Source: Streptomyces wedmorensis
Lineage (GTDB): Bacteria; Actinomycetota; Actinomycetes; Streptomycetales; Streptomycetaceae
Direction: 5' to 3'
DNA length: 60,276 nucleotides
Assembly (NCBI RefSeq): GCF_000716445.1
Contig: NZ_JNWK01000043.1
Coordinates: forward strand, 1 to 60,276
The notes below the pieces were generated by a model. That model was not told the origin of the DNA, did no database searches, and was given only the letters and a program-made list of their open reading frames with translations. Positions 1 through 7,971 of this stretch are shown here, one piece after another (the first letter of the stretch is position 1; each line of letters begins with the position of its first letter). The position numbers and the translations under genes are program-made.

Positions 1-63
1 CGGGGCGGGCAGGAGCGACGGGTCATCCGGCAGGTGCTGCATCCCAGCATCCTTGCAGAACCC

Positions 64-769
64 CTAGGGCCGGCCTTGATCGGCCGGACAGGACCTAGCG
101 GACTGAGAGCTGCTGGGGATCGGCTGGTCGGAGGCTGACGCGGTGGGTCGGCCGGTCGGCCGCGCGGTCGGCTTCTGGGTGGGCGGCGCGGCAGTGCTGG
201 TGTTGGCGAAGGAGGGTGTGACGGGTTGGCCGGGGACGGCAGCGACGTCGACGGATGTGGTCTGAGACCGGTAGCCGGCGGGGACCTTGGTCTGGGTGAC
301 GGTGTAGGTGGTGCCGGTCTTCTTCCCGATCGGGAGGGGTGCCTTGGCGGTGCCGTCCTTGCCGGTGGTCAGGGTGAAGGCGCCCTTGTCGTCCTTGGCG
401 CCCTTCGGGACGACGTTGGCGACCGCGCCTGCCAGGCCCTTGCCGGTGGTCTTGTCGGTGACCTTGAGGGTGAGTGCGGCGGCCCTGTAGGGGTCGGTGA
501 TCGGCAAGTCCGCAGGTGGGCCGGGGACGATGACGACGTCCTGGTCGGGGACGGTGCCCAGGAGGGGGCTTCCGGAAGTGGTCTCCTTGAGCCGGGCGAT
601 GCCCGGTGCCAGGCCGGAGAAGGTCAGGGTGCCGTCGCTGCCGGTCTTGCCGTCGGCGATGGTCTTGCCGGTGGTGTCGAGCAGTTGAAATCCGGTGCCG
701 GTGACGGGATTTCCTTCGGGGTTCGTCTTGATGATGCGCAGACCGCCGCTGTCCGTGGCCTCTGCCTTA
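64..769 (-). pseudogene. SpaA-like surface protein fragment, cut by an IS
   Basis: The frame reads about 235 residues from the IS edge to a stop. It holds two prealbumin-like SpaA/Cna-B repeats: one begins GGLRIIKTNPEGNPVTGTGF, and the second begins near ALTLKVTDKTTGKGLAGA. A Pro/Thr/Ser-rich tail follows. Such repeats normally form stalks of cell-wall-anchored or secreted proteins. No signal peptide and no sortase motif or C-terminal membrane anchor are present. The 5' end stops exactly at the terminal inverted repeat of the IS at 770-1716. If the IS and its TA duplication are removed, the frame beyond the IS soon meets two in-frame stops and no start. Simple insertion therefore does not explain the loss; a flanking deletion is likely. 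Domain call is confident; function of the intact protein is unknown. Confidence 0.65.
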
Positions 770-1716
770 GAGGGCATCTGATCTAGGTAGTTGGTGTTAT
801 GGGATGCTCTTGTGACTGTAGGCCGTAGCGCTCGTTGTCCGGGACGTGACACTTCGACGTGCGTATCGCAGTGACATCTCCGATGCCCGTTGGGCGTTGA
901 TCGAGCCCGTGTTCGTTGCTTGGCGGGCGGCCCGCTCAGGGCCCGGGCCGGCAGCGCGGGTGCATGATCTGAGGGAGATCGTGAACGCGATCCTCTACGT
1001 CAACCGCACCGGGATCCCGTGGGAGTACCTTCCGCACGACTTCCCGCCGTTCAAGACCGTCTACGACTACTACGCCAAGTGGGAGGCGGACGGAACCACC
1101 GAGCAGGTCCACGATCTGTTGCGGGACAGGACCCGCCGGGCAGCCGCCCGAACGGTGGAGCCGTCCGCGGCCGTGGTGGATGCCCAGAGCGTGAAGACCT
1201 CGGGGAATGTCGCCGAGGCGAGTCAGGGCATCGACACCGGCAAGAAGATCAAAGGGCGTAAGCGTCACCTGATCACCGACACCCTCGGCCTGGTCCTGAC
1301 CGTCCTTGTCACTGCGGCTTCCGTCCATGATTCCGCCGGCGGCAAGCAGGCTCTGACCGAGCTGGCGGCGGCCCATCCGAGTGTGACCAAGGTGTGGGCC
1401 GACGGTGGCTACCAGACCAGCGTCATCCAGCACGGCGCCGGCCTCGGAATCGATGTGGAGGTGGTGCAGCGGCCGAGAGAGAAGGGCTTCCAGCCGCTGC
1501 CCAAACGGTGGGTGATCGAGCGGACCTTCGGCTGGCTGATGCAGCACCGCCGCCTGGCACGTGACTACGAGGCACTGCCGCAGAGATCCCGAACGATGAT
1601 CCATTGGGCGATGGCTAACAAAATGAGCCGCGAACTCACCGGAGAATCTGCACCAACCTGGCGAATCGAAACGGACACCCCTCCCACAGTGGCGTGAACA
1701 TTGATCAGATGCCCTC
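770..1716 (+). mobile_element. IS5-family insertion sequence, about 947 bp
   Basis: The ends are perfect 14-bp inverted repeats, GAGGGCATCTGATC at 770-783 and its complement at 1703-1716. TA flanks both sides (768-769 and 1717-1718), which fits the 2-bp target duplication typical of the IS427 subgroup of IS5. One transposase fills the element. The element looks complete and possibly active. It truncates the SpaA-domain gene on its left. Confidence 0.85.
846..1697 (+). CDS. IS5-family transposase
   Basis: A 283-residue DDE transposase. The N-terminus (RRAYRSDISDARWALIEPVF) is the DUF4096-type domain of this family. The DDE core follows: VVDAQSVKTS near residue 110, KGRKRHLITDT near 138, VWADGGYQ near 183, and the C-terminal signature RWVIERTFGWL near 222. 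The length is normal and no frameshift is seen. A GTG start at 846 fits the conserved N-terminus. It acts on the inverted repeats at 770 and 1716. Confidence 0.92.
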   Translation: MTLRRAYRSDISDARWALIEPVFVAWRAARSGPGPAARVHDLREIVNAILYVNRTGIPWEYLPHDFPPFKTVYDYYAKWEADGTTEQVHDLLRDRTRRAAARTVEPSAAVVDAQSVKTSGNVAEASQGIDTGKKIKGRKRHLITDTLGLVLTVLVTAASVHDSAGGKQALTELAAAHPSVTKVWADGGYQTSVIQHGAGLGIDVEVVQRPREKGFQPLPKRWVIERTFGWLMQHRRLARDYEALPQRSRTMIHWAMANKMSRELTGESAPTWRIETDTPPTVA

Positions 1717-1816
1717 TAAGTGAGCTGGCGCGCGGCCGAATTCATCACCCAGCCCTTCCCTCGGGCATTGAACGGATCCGAGGCCCCGCCCCCGCAGTGT
1801 CCGACACACTGGCTCG

Positions 1817-2037
1817 ATGAAGCTGTCACATGTCCGCTGCGAGAAGTGCGACCGGCCCATCGCCGTCGGCCCGGTCGCCGGACGCCTCAGCAATGGCTGC
1901 CTGTGGTGCCACGACCCCGCCCTGATGCACCGTGAGCCCGGGACGCTCCTCGTGTCCTGCGCCAGGTCGATGGAACTCCCGCCGAAGAGCCCGCCGAGCA
2001 GGACCAGGCGGAGCCGGAGGCGCCCGCACTGTTCTGA
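1817..2037 (+). pseudogene. Small zinc-ribbon protein, probably frameshifted
   Basis: From ATG 1817 the frame reads MKLSHVRCEKCDRPIAVGP..., with CxxC near residue 8 and CxxC near residue 29 (GCLWCHDP), then GTLLVSC. This looks like a small actinobacterial zinc-ribbon protein. After about 1950-1975 codon quality in this frame collapses. The +2 neighbour frame then reads a credible acidic tail, DGTPAEEPAEQDQAEPEAP, ending at TGA 2035-2037. A single indel near 1940-1975 would join the two. I cannot tell a true mutation from a sequencing error. Function is unknown. Confidence 0.4.
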
Positions 2038-2108
2038 CCCGCGGACCTCGGCTATCGGGGTCGCGGAACTCTGGTGCATTGAACAACGGCCGCTGTCACA
2101 GTGTTCTG

Positions 2109-2981
2109 ATGGCAATGTTGCTCTCTGACCCGGAAGAGACGGACCGGGTCCTCATCACGCTGGCCTCCGAGGCGCACAAGCACGCCCGCCAGCACCTGAT
2201 CGCCGCCCGCGCGGTCCTCGACGTCGGCATCTGGTCGGTCGCCTTCGCCAATGCGGCTCTCGTCCTCGAAGAGCTCGGCAAGGCCATGATCTGCACGTCG
2301 GCTCTCCTTCAGCCCCACGAGCAGCGTCTGGCGAACGAGGAGGTCTTCCGCAAGGCCTTCAACAGCCACGAGATGAAGGCGTTCTACGCCTTCATGATGC
2401 TCGGCATGATGAACGAGGAGATGCCGGAGGGGATGGAGGAGCTGTTCAAGCTGGCCCTCAGAGACGCGCGCCGCACGCACAAGAACAAGATGCGCGGCTT
2501 CTACACGGACGCCAACTCGTCGGGGCACGTGCTGAAGCCCAGTGACATCACGGAGGAGCAAGCCCGTCAGATACTCCAGGTCGTCGAGGCGGTGATGGCG
2601 CTCTCCGCCGAATCCGAAGAGGCCTTGGAGGATCCGGAGGTCTACATGCGGGTCCTCGGCCGGATGCGCCAGAGCGAGGCGTACCAGGCCGTCTACGCCG
2701 AGATGGACGACGACTCCCTCGCCGAGCTGGGAGCGCAGACCATCACTATGGCGCGGCTGCTCGTCCGAGCCGAAGTGCCCTTCCCGGAAGCCGTCAAGGG
2801 CACCTGGGCAGCGCCGTTCGTCGACGAGCTGATCGCGGACTGGGAGGAGCGCGCTACCGCTGCCGGCCTGCCGGCGAACTTCGTCGCCGACGAACTCGCA
2901 ACCATGCGCATTTCTGCCGCAGCCGTCGAAGGCCCTGCCATGCCGACCCAGCCCGGAGCGAATGTGACCGAGGTCACGTGA
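2109..2981 (+). CDS. AbiV-family abortive infection protein
   Basis: A 290-residue protein. Residues about 15-60 contain ARQHLIAARAVLDVGIW..FANAALVLEELGK, the helical pattern with a conserved EE.GK motif that marks the AbiV family of HEPN-like proteins. Known family members block phage growth; lactococcal AbiV acts by interfering with phage protein production. The remainder is mostly helical and acidic, with no other recognisable domain. ATG 2109 was chosen because the family pattern starts soon after it; the open frame extends upstream to 1932, but those residues are Arg/Gly-rich and look non-coding. No strong ribosome site is visible. It stands alone among IS elements, which fits a mobile defence gene. 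Defence activity is an inference. Confidence 0.6.
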   Translation: MAMLLSDPEETDRVLITLASEAHKHARQHLIAARAVLDVGIWSVAFANAALVLEELGKAMICTSALLQPHEQRLANEEVFRKAFNSHEMKAFYAFMMLGMMNEEMPEGMEELFKLALRDARRTHKNKMRGFYTDANSSGHVLKPSDITEEQARQILQVVEAVMALSAESEEALEDPEVYMRVLGRMRQSEAYQAVYAEMDDDSLAELGAQTITMARLLVRAEVPFPEAVKGTWAAPFVDELIADWEERATAAGLPANFVADELATMRISAAAVEGPAMPTQPGANVTEVT

Positions 2982-3062
2982 AATCCGTACTGTAAAACGT
3001 ACCAGCTCCCGCGGAAGGGGTGAACGGGGAGCGCCGCGCCCCCCGGACCCCGTGAGGTCGAC

Positions 3063-3200
3063 GTGGGCAACAGGAAGTAGCCGAAGCACGGCCGGGGCAA
3101 CAACGCCTGGTGGGACGCCGCCAAGCGTACCTGTAAGGCGATCCGCACCGAGTGGGTCGTGGAGGTGGGCCTGGTCATCATCGAGGCGGTGGCCCAGTAG
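3063..3200 (+). pseudogene. 46-codon ORF with an in-frame TAG at codon 6
   Basis: GTG 3063 is followed by GGC AAC AGG AAG, a TAG at 3078-3080, and then 39 more sense codons to TAG 3198-3200. The part after the amber reads PKHGRGNNAWWDAAKR, then a Trp/Val/Ile-rich end (EWVVEVGLVIIEAVAQ). Third codon positions are nearly all G or C, so this has been coding sequence. There is no usable start after the amber. A purine-rich GTGAGG lies before the GTG, and a strong terminator follows at 3211. It is either a recently inactivated small gene or one that depends on readthrough. The family was not recognised. Confidence 0.4.
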
Positions 3201-3210
3201 CACCACCCGC

Positions 3211-3242
3211 AGAAGGGCCCCGGTGACCCCTGGGGCCCTTCT
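3211..3242 (+). terminator. Hairpin terminator after the small ORF
   Basis: A perfect 11-bp stem, AGAAGGGCCCC at 3211-3221 and its complement at 3232-3242, with a 10-base loop. It sits 10 bases after the stop at 3200. There is no long T tract, as is usual in actinomycetes. The remaining bases to 3500 show no convincing gene. Confidence 0.6.
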
Positions 3243-3500
3243 GTGCGCCCAGGCCACCGCGCCTCCGGCCGCCCTCCGCCGTACTACAGGCATCATTGAG
3301 CTTCTTCGAGTTGGCCACCGATCGGGTGATTGCGACTGAGCGCTTCAGCGTCGAGTGGGCGGCTGCAGCGTCCGGTGCCGGCAGCTTGGTGAGCCGGGAC
3401 AAGGGTCCACTCGAGCTTGCCGGCCTGAACGCCAACCCGGAGGCAAGGTCGGTGAGCGACGATCAAGCTGTTGTCAGCAGCTGGCTCTAAGGTCGAAACC

Positions 3501-4646
3501 ATGACATCAGACCTGGTCCAGGCCTCATGGACTCGCATCGACGCGTGGCTGCGCGAACACGCGCCCCGCACTTTCGCCACGCTACGGCCGCCCGCAGGAG
3601 ACGAGGAGATCGTGGTAGCGCAACAGGAACTGGGGGTCACCTTTCCTCCTCACCTGGTCGCTTCACTCCTCCGGCACAACGGAGCGCTGGAGGGACCTGA
3701 GGCTTTCCGGTTCAGCTCGGGCGACCGGCTGCTCGGGGTGAGCGGAATCCTCGGGGACACCGGGTTCATGCGCGGCATCGGCCAGGGCATCGACGGAGAG
3801 GCCGAGTGCTACTGGCTTCACGGCTACGTGAAGTTCGGTTCTTACGACGTGACGTCGGACGGCCTTCTGGTGGACTGCCGTACCGGGCGGGACTCCTTCG
3901 GTGCGATCGGGCGGTTCTTCGACGAGACCGGCACCAGTTTCGGGCAGGCCGACTCGCTGGGCGAGTATCTGGCCGCAGAGGCCGACCAGCTTGAGCGCGG
4001 CCAGGACGCCGGTATCGTCACCTTCAACGGCCGGCTGTTCCGGGAAGCGCCTCTGCCTGCCAGGCCGAAGTACAGTGCCGACGAGCCCCTTCCCGCACCG
4101 GATGAGCAGTTGCCAGAGCTGGACCTGTCCTACAGTCCCACCGACCTCCTCCACGTGAGCTACCTGGACGGACACGAGGAACTCGGTGCACTGATCGCGA
4201 CCCTGCCGTATGAGCGGGTGGTTGAGGCCGCGCGGAAGCAACTGCGCAGACTGGCGGTCGAAACGGGCCTGAACCACTACCCGGAGGTCAAGGCAGCCCT
4301 GGACGCTTGGGAGCGCGGTGCGGCCCCGCCACAGCCGGACCAGACCGGCCCGCTCGCCTTGCGACTCCGCACGGTGCTCGCGCAGGCCGACACCGGACGA
4401 GACCGCACGCGCAGGTGGGCCGCGGAGCAGATAGCGCTCGGGATCTGGGGGTCCCCGTACAGGTCCGTGTGCGAAAGCGCGAACATGCGAAGCCACTTCA
4501 CTCTCGACTGGCGTGCGGATCTGCATGCGGACCTGGGCCATCCCTCCCTGCCACCGATACCTGACGACCGTTTTTGGGCGGCGCTGCGCAACCCTGTCAT
4601 CGACTCCAGTTGGTACGCGGCCCAGTACACCCAAGATCAGGACTGA
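3501..4646 (+). CDS. SMI1/KNR4 (SUKH) family protein
   Basis: A 381-residue soluble protein. Residues about 30-160 match the SUKH/SMI1-KNR4 fold: GDEEIVVAQQELGVTFPPHL, then LLRHNGALEGPEAFRFSSGD, RLLGVSGIL and a later DSLGEYLAAEAD. In bacteria this fold is common in immunity proteins of polymorphic toxin systems and in orphan regulators. The C-terminal half has no recognised domain. The start is ATG 3501 because the family homology starts near residue 25; the open frame extends 30 bases further. No toxin gene is adjacent, so an immunity role is only possible, not shown. Confidence 0.7.
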   Translation: MTSDLVQASWTRIDAWLREHAPRTFATLRPPAGDEEIVVAQQELGVTFPPHLVASLLRHNGALEGPEAFRFSSGDRLLGVSGILGDTGFMRGIGQGIDGEAECYWLHGYVKFGSYDVTSDGLLVDCRTGRDSFGAIGRFFDETGTSFGQADSLGEYLAAEADQLERGQDAGIVTFNGRLFREAPLPARPKYSADEPLPAPDEQLPELDLSYSPTDLLHVSYLDGHEELGALIATLPYERVVEAARKQLRRLAVETGLNHYPEVKAALDAWERGAAPPQPDQTGPLALRLRTVLAQADTGRDRTRRWAAEQIALGIWGSPYRSVCESANMRSHFTLDWRADLHADLGHPSLPPIPDDRFWAALRNPVIDSSWYAAQYTQDQD

Positions 4647-4658
4647 CCCCAGGGGTTT

Positions 4659-5351
4659 TCAGCGCTGTCGCTCCAACGTGAGGATGGCCTTGACGATTGA
4701 CGTCATGCGGTTGGGGCTGTACCGGGACCTGCGGGAGATCCGCCAGGACTTCAGGATCGCGACACCGCGTTCAACGGGCGCTCGCGCTGCGACCAACGCC
4801 CGGTTGAGGGTCTTTTCGGTAGAAGTGAGTTCCTGGAGTGGCTTGCGTTTGATGCCGGTCGTCAGCCACGGTCCTGCGCCTTGGTAGGCGAGATCGGCCA
4901 GGATGGGAACGCCCTGACGCTCGCAGATCCGGACCATGCGGTGGGTGCGGGCGGCAGTCAGGTTGTGTGTGCGGCCCGGCAGGGCGGGCGAGAGCCACAG
5001 CAACCGGCCACAGGGGTCGGTGACGACCTGCACGTTCACTCCGTGGCGCCGGTGCTTGTGGGAGTAGTCAGCCCGGCCGTCGCCGACCCCGTCGCACTCG
5101 GCGAGGGTGCCGTCGAGCAGGATGACGTCGGGACCGTGCTCGCGCAGCGTCTTGAGCAGAGCCGGTGCTCGTTCGGCAAGCAGGTCGACGGCCGCGCGGG
5201 TGCAGGCGTGGGCGGTGGACTCGCTAATCCCGAACCCGGCGGCAATCTTCGCCAGAGTGGTGTGCTCGCGTAGGTACACCATTGCCACCATCGCCCGCTG
5301 GGACGGACGGAGCTTGCAACGCCGGTCGCCCTCACGGGTGACAACCAGCAT
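4659..5351 (-). CDS. IS5-type DDE transposase, possibly N-terminally short
   Basis: About 230 residues from ATG 5351. It has a helix-turn-helix region ([20 protein letters not shown]) and then a DDE_Tnp_4-like core: [52 protein letters not shown] and a late [15 protein letters not shown]. The frame stays open upstream ([13 protein letters not shown] lies just before the chosen start), and family members are a little longer, so the 5' end may have been lost. A second, oppositely oriented transposase remnant begins at about 5373 and meets this one head to head. I could not find matching terminal repeats. Confidence 0.7.
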   Translation of the reverse strand: MLVVTREGDRRCKLRPSQRAMVAMVYLREHTTLAKIAAGFGISESTAHACTRAAVDLLAERAPALLKTLREHGPDVILLDGTLAECDGVGDGRADYSHKHRRHGVNVQVVTDPCGRLLWLSPALPGRTHNLTAARTHRMVRICERQGVPILADLAYQGAGPWLTTGIKRKPLQELTSTEKTLNRALVAARAPVERGVAILKSWRISRRSRYSPNRMTSIVKAILTLERQR

Positions 5352-5372
5352 GGTGACCCACTCCACGAGCGC

Positions 5373-5850
5373 ATGAGGCAGGTCGAGTGCGGATCGATCA
5401 GCCGCACTCTGCGCTTCCTGGCCCGGCACCTCCGTTCTCGGCGGGTGGAGATCGGGACCCGGTGGCGACGTCTCGCGGCCGGCCGACAAGCCCTGCTCGC
5501 TCTGGCCCACCTGCGGTGTGGCGATACTTGCGCCCAGCTCGCCACCGGGTTCCGCATCGGCATCGCGACGGTGTACCGCTACATACGTGAGGCCGTCGAC
5601 ATCCTGGCCAACCTCGCCCCGTGGCTCACCGAGGCGATGAGGTCGGCGCCGACGAAGGCGTTCGTGCTGCTGCTCGGGCAAGCACAAACCGCCACGGCAT
5701 GAACGTCCAGGCGGTCCTCACCGATCCATTCGGCCGACTGCTGTGGGCAACCCCGGCACTGCCCGGATCCACCCACGATCTCCCCGCCGCGAGGACTCAC
5801 GGAATCATCGACGCGCTCGCCGATGCGAGGCTGAAGTGCTGGGCGGACTA
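5373..5850 (+). pseudogene. Truncated transposase of the same family, opposite orientation
   Basis: The first part (to about 5640) reads the N-terminal helix-turn-helix region of a DDE_Tnp_4-type transposase, [20 protein letters not shown] and [17 protein letters not shown]. The middle, with the first catalytic Asp, is missing. From about 5690 another frame continues with [37 protein letters not shown] and LKCWAD. It then stops exactly where the inverted repeat of the element at 5848-7341 begins. An internal deletion with a frameshift plus truncation by that element is the simplest reading. It is not functional. Confidence 0.7.
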
Positions 5851-5884
5851 GGGCGTGTGTCGGAAGTGCTCTAGGTTGGCTGAC

Positions 5885-6406
5885 GTGAGTGCGCGGGGGC
5901 GGAGTTACCGATATGTCGGACCGGTGGAGCTGAAGGCTGCGGTCCGGCCTGGCAGTGACGGGTGCCGGATCAGCTCAGCAGCAGAATTCGACAACTGGAT
6001 CGCTGGGCGATCGGCGGCGGAGCTGGCCGAGCCGTTCACCTTCGTGGTCGGCACGGACGGTGTGCTCCGGCTGGCGCCGCGCCGGAGCGAGCACGTGGCC
6101 TGTGCCGGCGGAGACACGGTTCTGAGTGCCGGCGAGATTGGTTTTGTGCGCGAGGCGGGCAGGTGGGCCGTGAGCGAGATCAGCAACCAGTCCACCGGCT
6201 ACTGCCCCGACATCGGTTCCTGGTCGGAAGTCGCTCGTGCTCTGGACGACGTAGGGCTCGAGCGCCCCTCCGGCCTCACCCACGAAGTGGTGTTCCGGCG
6301 ATGTCCTGGCTGCCAGGAGCACAACATCGTGCGCGAGGACGACTTCGTCTGCGTCTTCTGCGGCAGCAATCTGCCGGAGACGTGGAACGTGGATCCCACG
6401 GTGTGA
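5885..6406 (+). CDS. Hypothetical protein with C-terminal zinc ribbon
   Basis: About 173 residues from GTG 5885. The protein begins VSARGRSYRYVGPVELKAAV and ends with a treble-clef-like CxxC pair, CPGCQEHNIV and CVFCGSN, near residues 143 and 162. The middle (FTFVVGTDGVLRLAPRRSEHVACAGG and GEIGFV) resembles uncharacterised actinobacterial proteins; no enzyme motif was seen. An in-frame GTG at 5855 lies inside the terminal repeat and is less likely. Only 16 bases separate the repeat from the start, so transcription probably enters from outside or from the repeat itself. It is the putative passenger of the element 5848-7341. Confidence 0.6.
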   Translation: MSARGRSYRYVGPVELKAAVRPGSDGCRISSAAEFDNWIAGRSAAELAEPFTFVVGTDGVLRLAPRRSEHVACAGGDTVLSAGEIGFVREAGRWAVSEISNQSTGYCPDIGSWSEVARALDDVGLERPSGLTHEVVFRRCPGCQEHNIVREDDFVCVFCGSNLPETWNVDPTV

Positions 6407-6416
6407 TGGCCGAGGT

Positions 6417-7292
6417 TCACAGCCACTCGTTGATGGCAGCGACGAGGACAGTCGCCTCGTAGCGGACCGCGAGCTTGTCGTACCGAGTGGCGACAGCGCG
6501 GTGTCTCTTGAAGCGGTTGATCCCGCACTCGACCGCATGACGCTCGCGGTAGTCGACCGGGTCGAAATGCGGCGGCCGCCCACCGCGGGAGCCGAGCTTC
6601 CGGCGGTTGCGCGCTTGGTCGGCCTTGTCCGGGATGGTGCAGCGAATCCCGCGGCGGCGCAGGTAGGCGCGGTTCCTGCGGGAGGCATACGCTTTGTCCG
6701 CGCGGACCCGGTTGGGGCGGACGCGCGGCCGGCCCGGCCCGATGCGGGGTACGCGGACCTTGGCCAGCACCGGCTCGAACTGCGGTGAGTCCCCGCGCTG
6801 CCCGGCGGTCACCACGATCGACATGGGCTTCTGGCCCTGCTCGACGGCCAGGTGCAGCTTGGTGGTGAACCCGCCGCGCGACCGTCCCAGCCCGTGATCA
6901 CCGGGCTCGGTAGACACACCGCCCGGCGGTTCCTTCTGCAGGTCACCTTGTTTGCGGGCCCCGGCCGCATGCTGATGAGCGCGGCACACCGTGGAGTCGA
7001 CGCTCAGGTCCCATGTGATCGCACCTTCCGCGTCGGCCAGGGACTGGAGACGGCTGAGGATCCGCTGCCAGGTACCGTTCCGCTGCCACCGGCGGAACAA
7101 GTCGTAGACCCGGCTCCACGGCCCGTACTCGACCGGTACGTCTCGCCACGGAACACCGGTCCGGACCCGGAACCGTATGCCGTCGATCAGTCGCCGCCGA
7201 GGCCAGACGGGAGGCCACCCCGCCTTCGTCCCCTTCGGCAGCAACGCCTCCAGCGTTGCCCACTGTTCGTCCGTGAGATCTCCCCGACTCAC
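6417..7292 (-). CDS. IS5-family transposase
   Basis: 291 residues, full length. An N-terminal DUF4096-type domain ([20 protein letters not shown], then [16 protein letters not shown]) is followed by a DDE core: [18 protein letters not shown] near residue 95, [11 protein letters not shown] near 142, [13 protein letters not shown] near 200 and [21 protein letters not shown] near 250. No frameshift is visible. The start lies about 45 bases inside the right terminal repeat. Its 3' end nearly touches the convergent zinc-ribbon gene. Confidence 0.92.
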   Translation of the reverse strand: MSRGDLTDEQWATLEALLPKGTKAGWPPVWPRRRLIDGIRFRVRTGVPWRDVPVEYGPWSRVYDLFRRWQRNGTWQRILSRLQSLADAEGAITWDLSVDSTVCRAHQHAAGARKQGDLQKEPPGGVSTEPGDHGLGRSRGGFTTKLHLAVEQGQKPMSIVVTAGQRGDSPQFEPVLAKVRVPRIGPGRPRVRPNRVRADKAYASRRNRAYLRRRGIRCTIPDKADQARNRRKLGSRGGRPPHFDPVDYRERHAVECGINRFKRHRAVATRYDKLAVRYEATVLVAAINEWL

Positions 7293-7351
7293 GAACCGTG
7301 ATCATTCACGCTCCAAGATCCACTTTCGATACACGACCTAGGGGCCCGAAA

Positions 7352-7391
7352 AGAGGCGCCTGACCTGGTCTTTTACCTGTCAGGCGCCTCT
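7352..7391. terminator. Long perfect hairpin outside the IS right end
   Basis: A 13-bp perfect stem, AGAGGCGCCTGAC at 7352-7364 and its complement at 7379-7391, with a 14-base loop that contains TTTT. It lies just outside the IS boundary. It could have ended transcription of the gene remnant at 7504-7650 (minus strand). Confidence 0.5.
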
Positions 7392-7503
7392 CGCTCACCC
7401 CGCATATCACGGGGTCGTGTTTGCATCGAAACTCCCACTTCACCCCACCGGTGTCCCGATCCTGACCAGCCCTTTAGGACCAGTCACGGACCAAAACTCC
7501 GGC

Positions 7504-7650
7504 TCAGCCCGCAGGGGCCTCACCTCGGCTGACGCGGTCCCACTCCTCCATGGACTGCTCGATGAGGCGGTTGGCCTGTTTCCGTACGCCATCCAGGAAC
7601 TCATCAGAGCCGGGCTCGCTCCTTCGCTCTCGCCCGATCAACTGACCGCC
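7504..7650 (-). pseudogene. 3' fragment of an unidentified gene
   Basis: Only the last 45 or so codons look coding. They read an acidic/basic helical tail, DEFLDGVRKQANRLIEQSM then EEWDRVSRGEAPAG and a stop. Upstream the frame stays open but loses coding character. No start or family could be assigned. It is probably a gene end left after the rearrangements around the IS elements. Confidence 0.3.
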
Positions 7651-7790
7651 CGCTGTAGCCCAGGGCGGTGACCCAACGGCCCACCCGTCACATGTGCATC
7701 GAAGCTCGGCGTTTCGGCCAAGGGCGGATCCTTCGGCGCCCAGGCCGAACAAGGGTCCGTGCGCCCCTTCACGCGAGTCGACCGCCGGTG

Positions 7791-7818
7791 TTGATCGGGC
7801 AGGCACCTGCCCGATCAA
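7791..7818. repeat. 28-bp near-perfect palindrome
   Basis: TTGATCGGGCAGG (7791-7803), two central bases, then the exact complement (7806-7818). No coding sequence is convincing here. It may be an IS or MITE end, a terminator stem or a binding site; the sequence alone cannot decide. Confidence 0.6.
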
Positions 7819-7867
7819 GGCCTGCCTTGGCTCCATCGCGGCCCGGCCGCGCAGGCTCCGCGCAAAA

Positions 7868-7897
7868 GCGGGTGTCACCAGATCCAGTGACACCCGC
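7868..7897. repeat. 11-bp stem palindrome before a secreted-protein gene
   Basis: GCGGGTGTCAC (7868-7878) and its complement (7887-7897) enclose 8 bases. It lies about 75 bases before the start at 7972, so it could be an operator or a 5' leader hairpin of that gene, or the end of a lost upstream unit. Confidence 0.45.
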
Positions 7898-7971
7898 CAG
7901 GCGGGTGGTCACGCACAGCAATACCTTGATCGCGCTGCGCGTCGTGTCGCGCTCTCACAGATCGAGGATCA

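Larger units (their letters stand above)
5848..7341 (-). mobile_element. IS5-type element with an apparent passenger gene
   Basis: The left end GGCGTGTGTCGGAAGTG (5852-5868) matches the complement of 7321-7337 at 14 of 17 positions. Both ends are flanked by CTAG (5848-5851 and 7338-7341), a 4-bp target typical of some IS5 groups. Inside are a transposase (minus strand, 6417-7292) and a convergent 173-residue zinc-ribbon gene (5885-6406) separated by only 10 bases. The left edge coincides with the break in the transposase remnant 5373-5850. The continuation of that remnant is not found after 7341, so the right flank has been rearranged. An alternative left end right after 6416 would make a normal-size IS, but I see no matching repeat there. 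Confidence 0.55.

Noticed and set aside
1932..2108. Longer N-terminus for the AbiV-like gene
   Set aside because: Residues before 2109 are Arg/Gly-rich, have no homology pattern, and the family motif starts just after ATG 2109.
3296..3490. 64-codon plus-strand ORF before the SUKH gene
   Set aside because: Weak third-position bias and no recognisable motif; I cannot support it.
7417..7671. 84-codon plus-strand ORF
   Set aside because: No ribosome site, no family pattern, and antisense to a better-looking coding tail.
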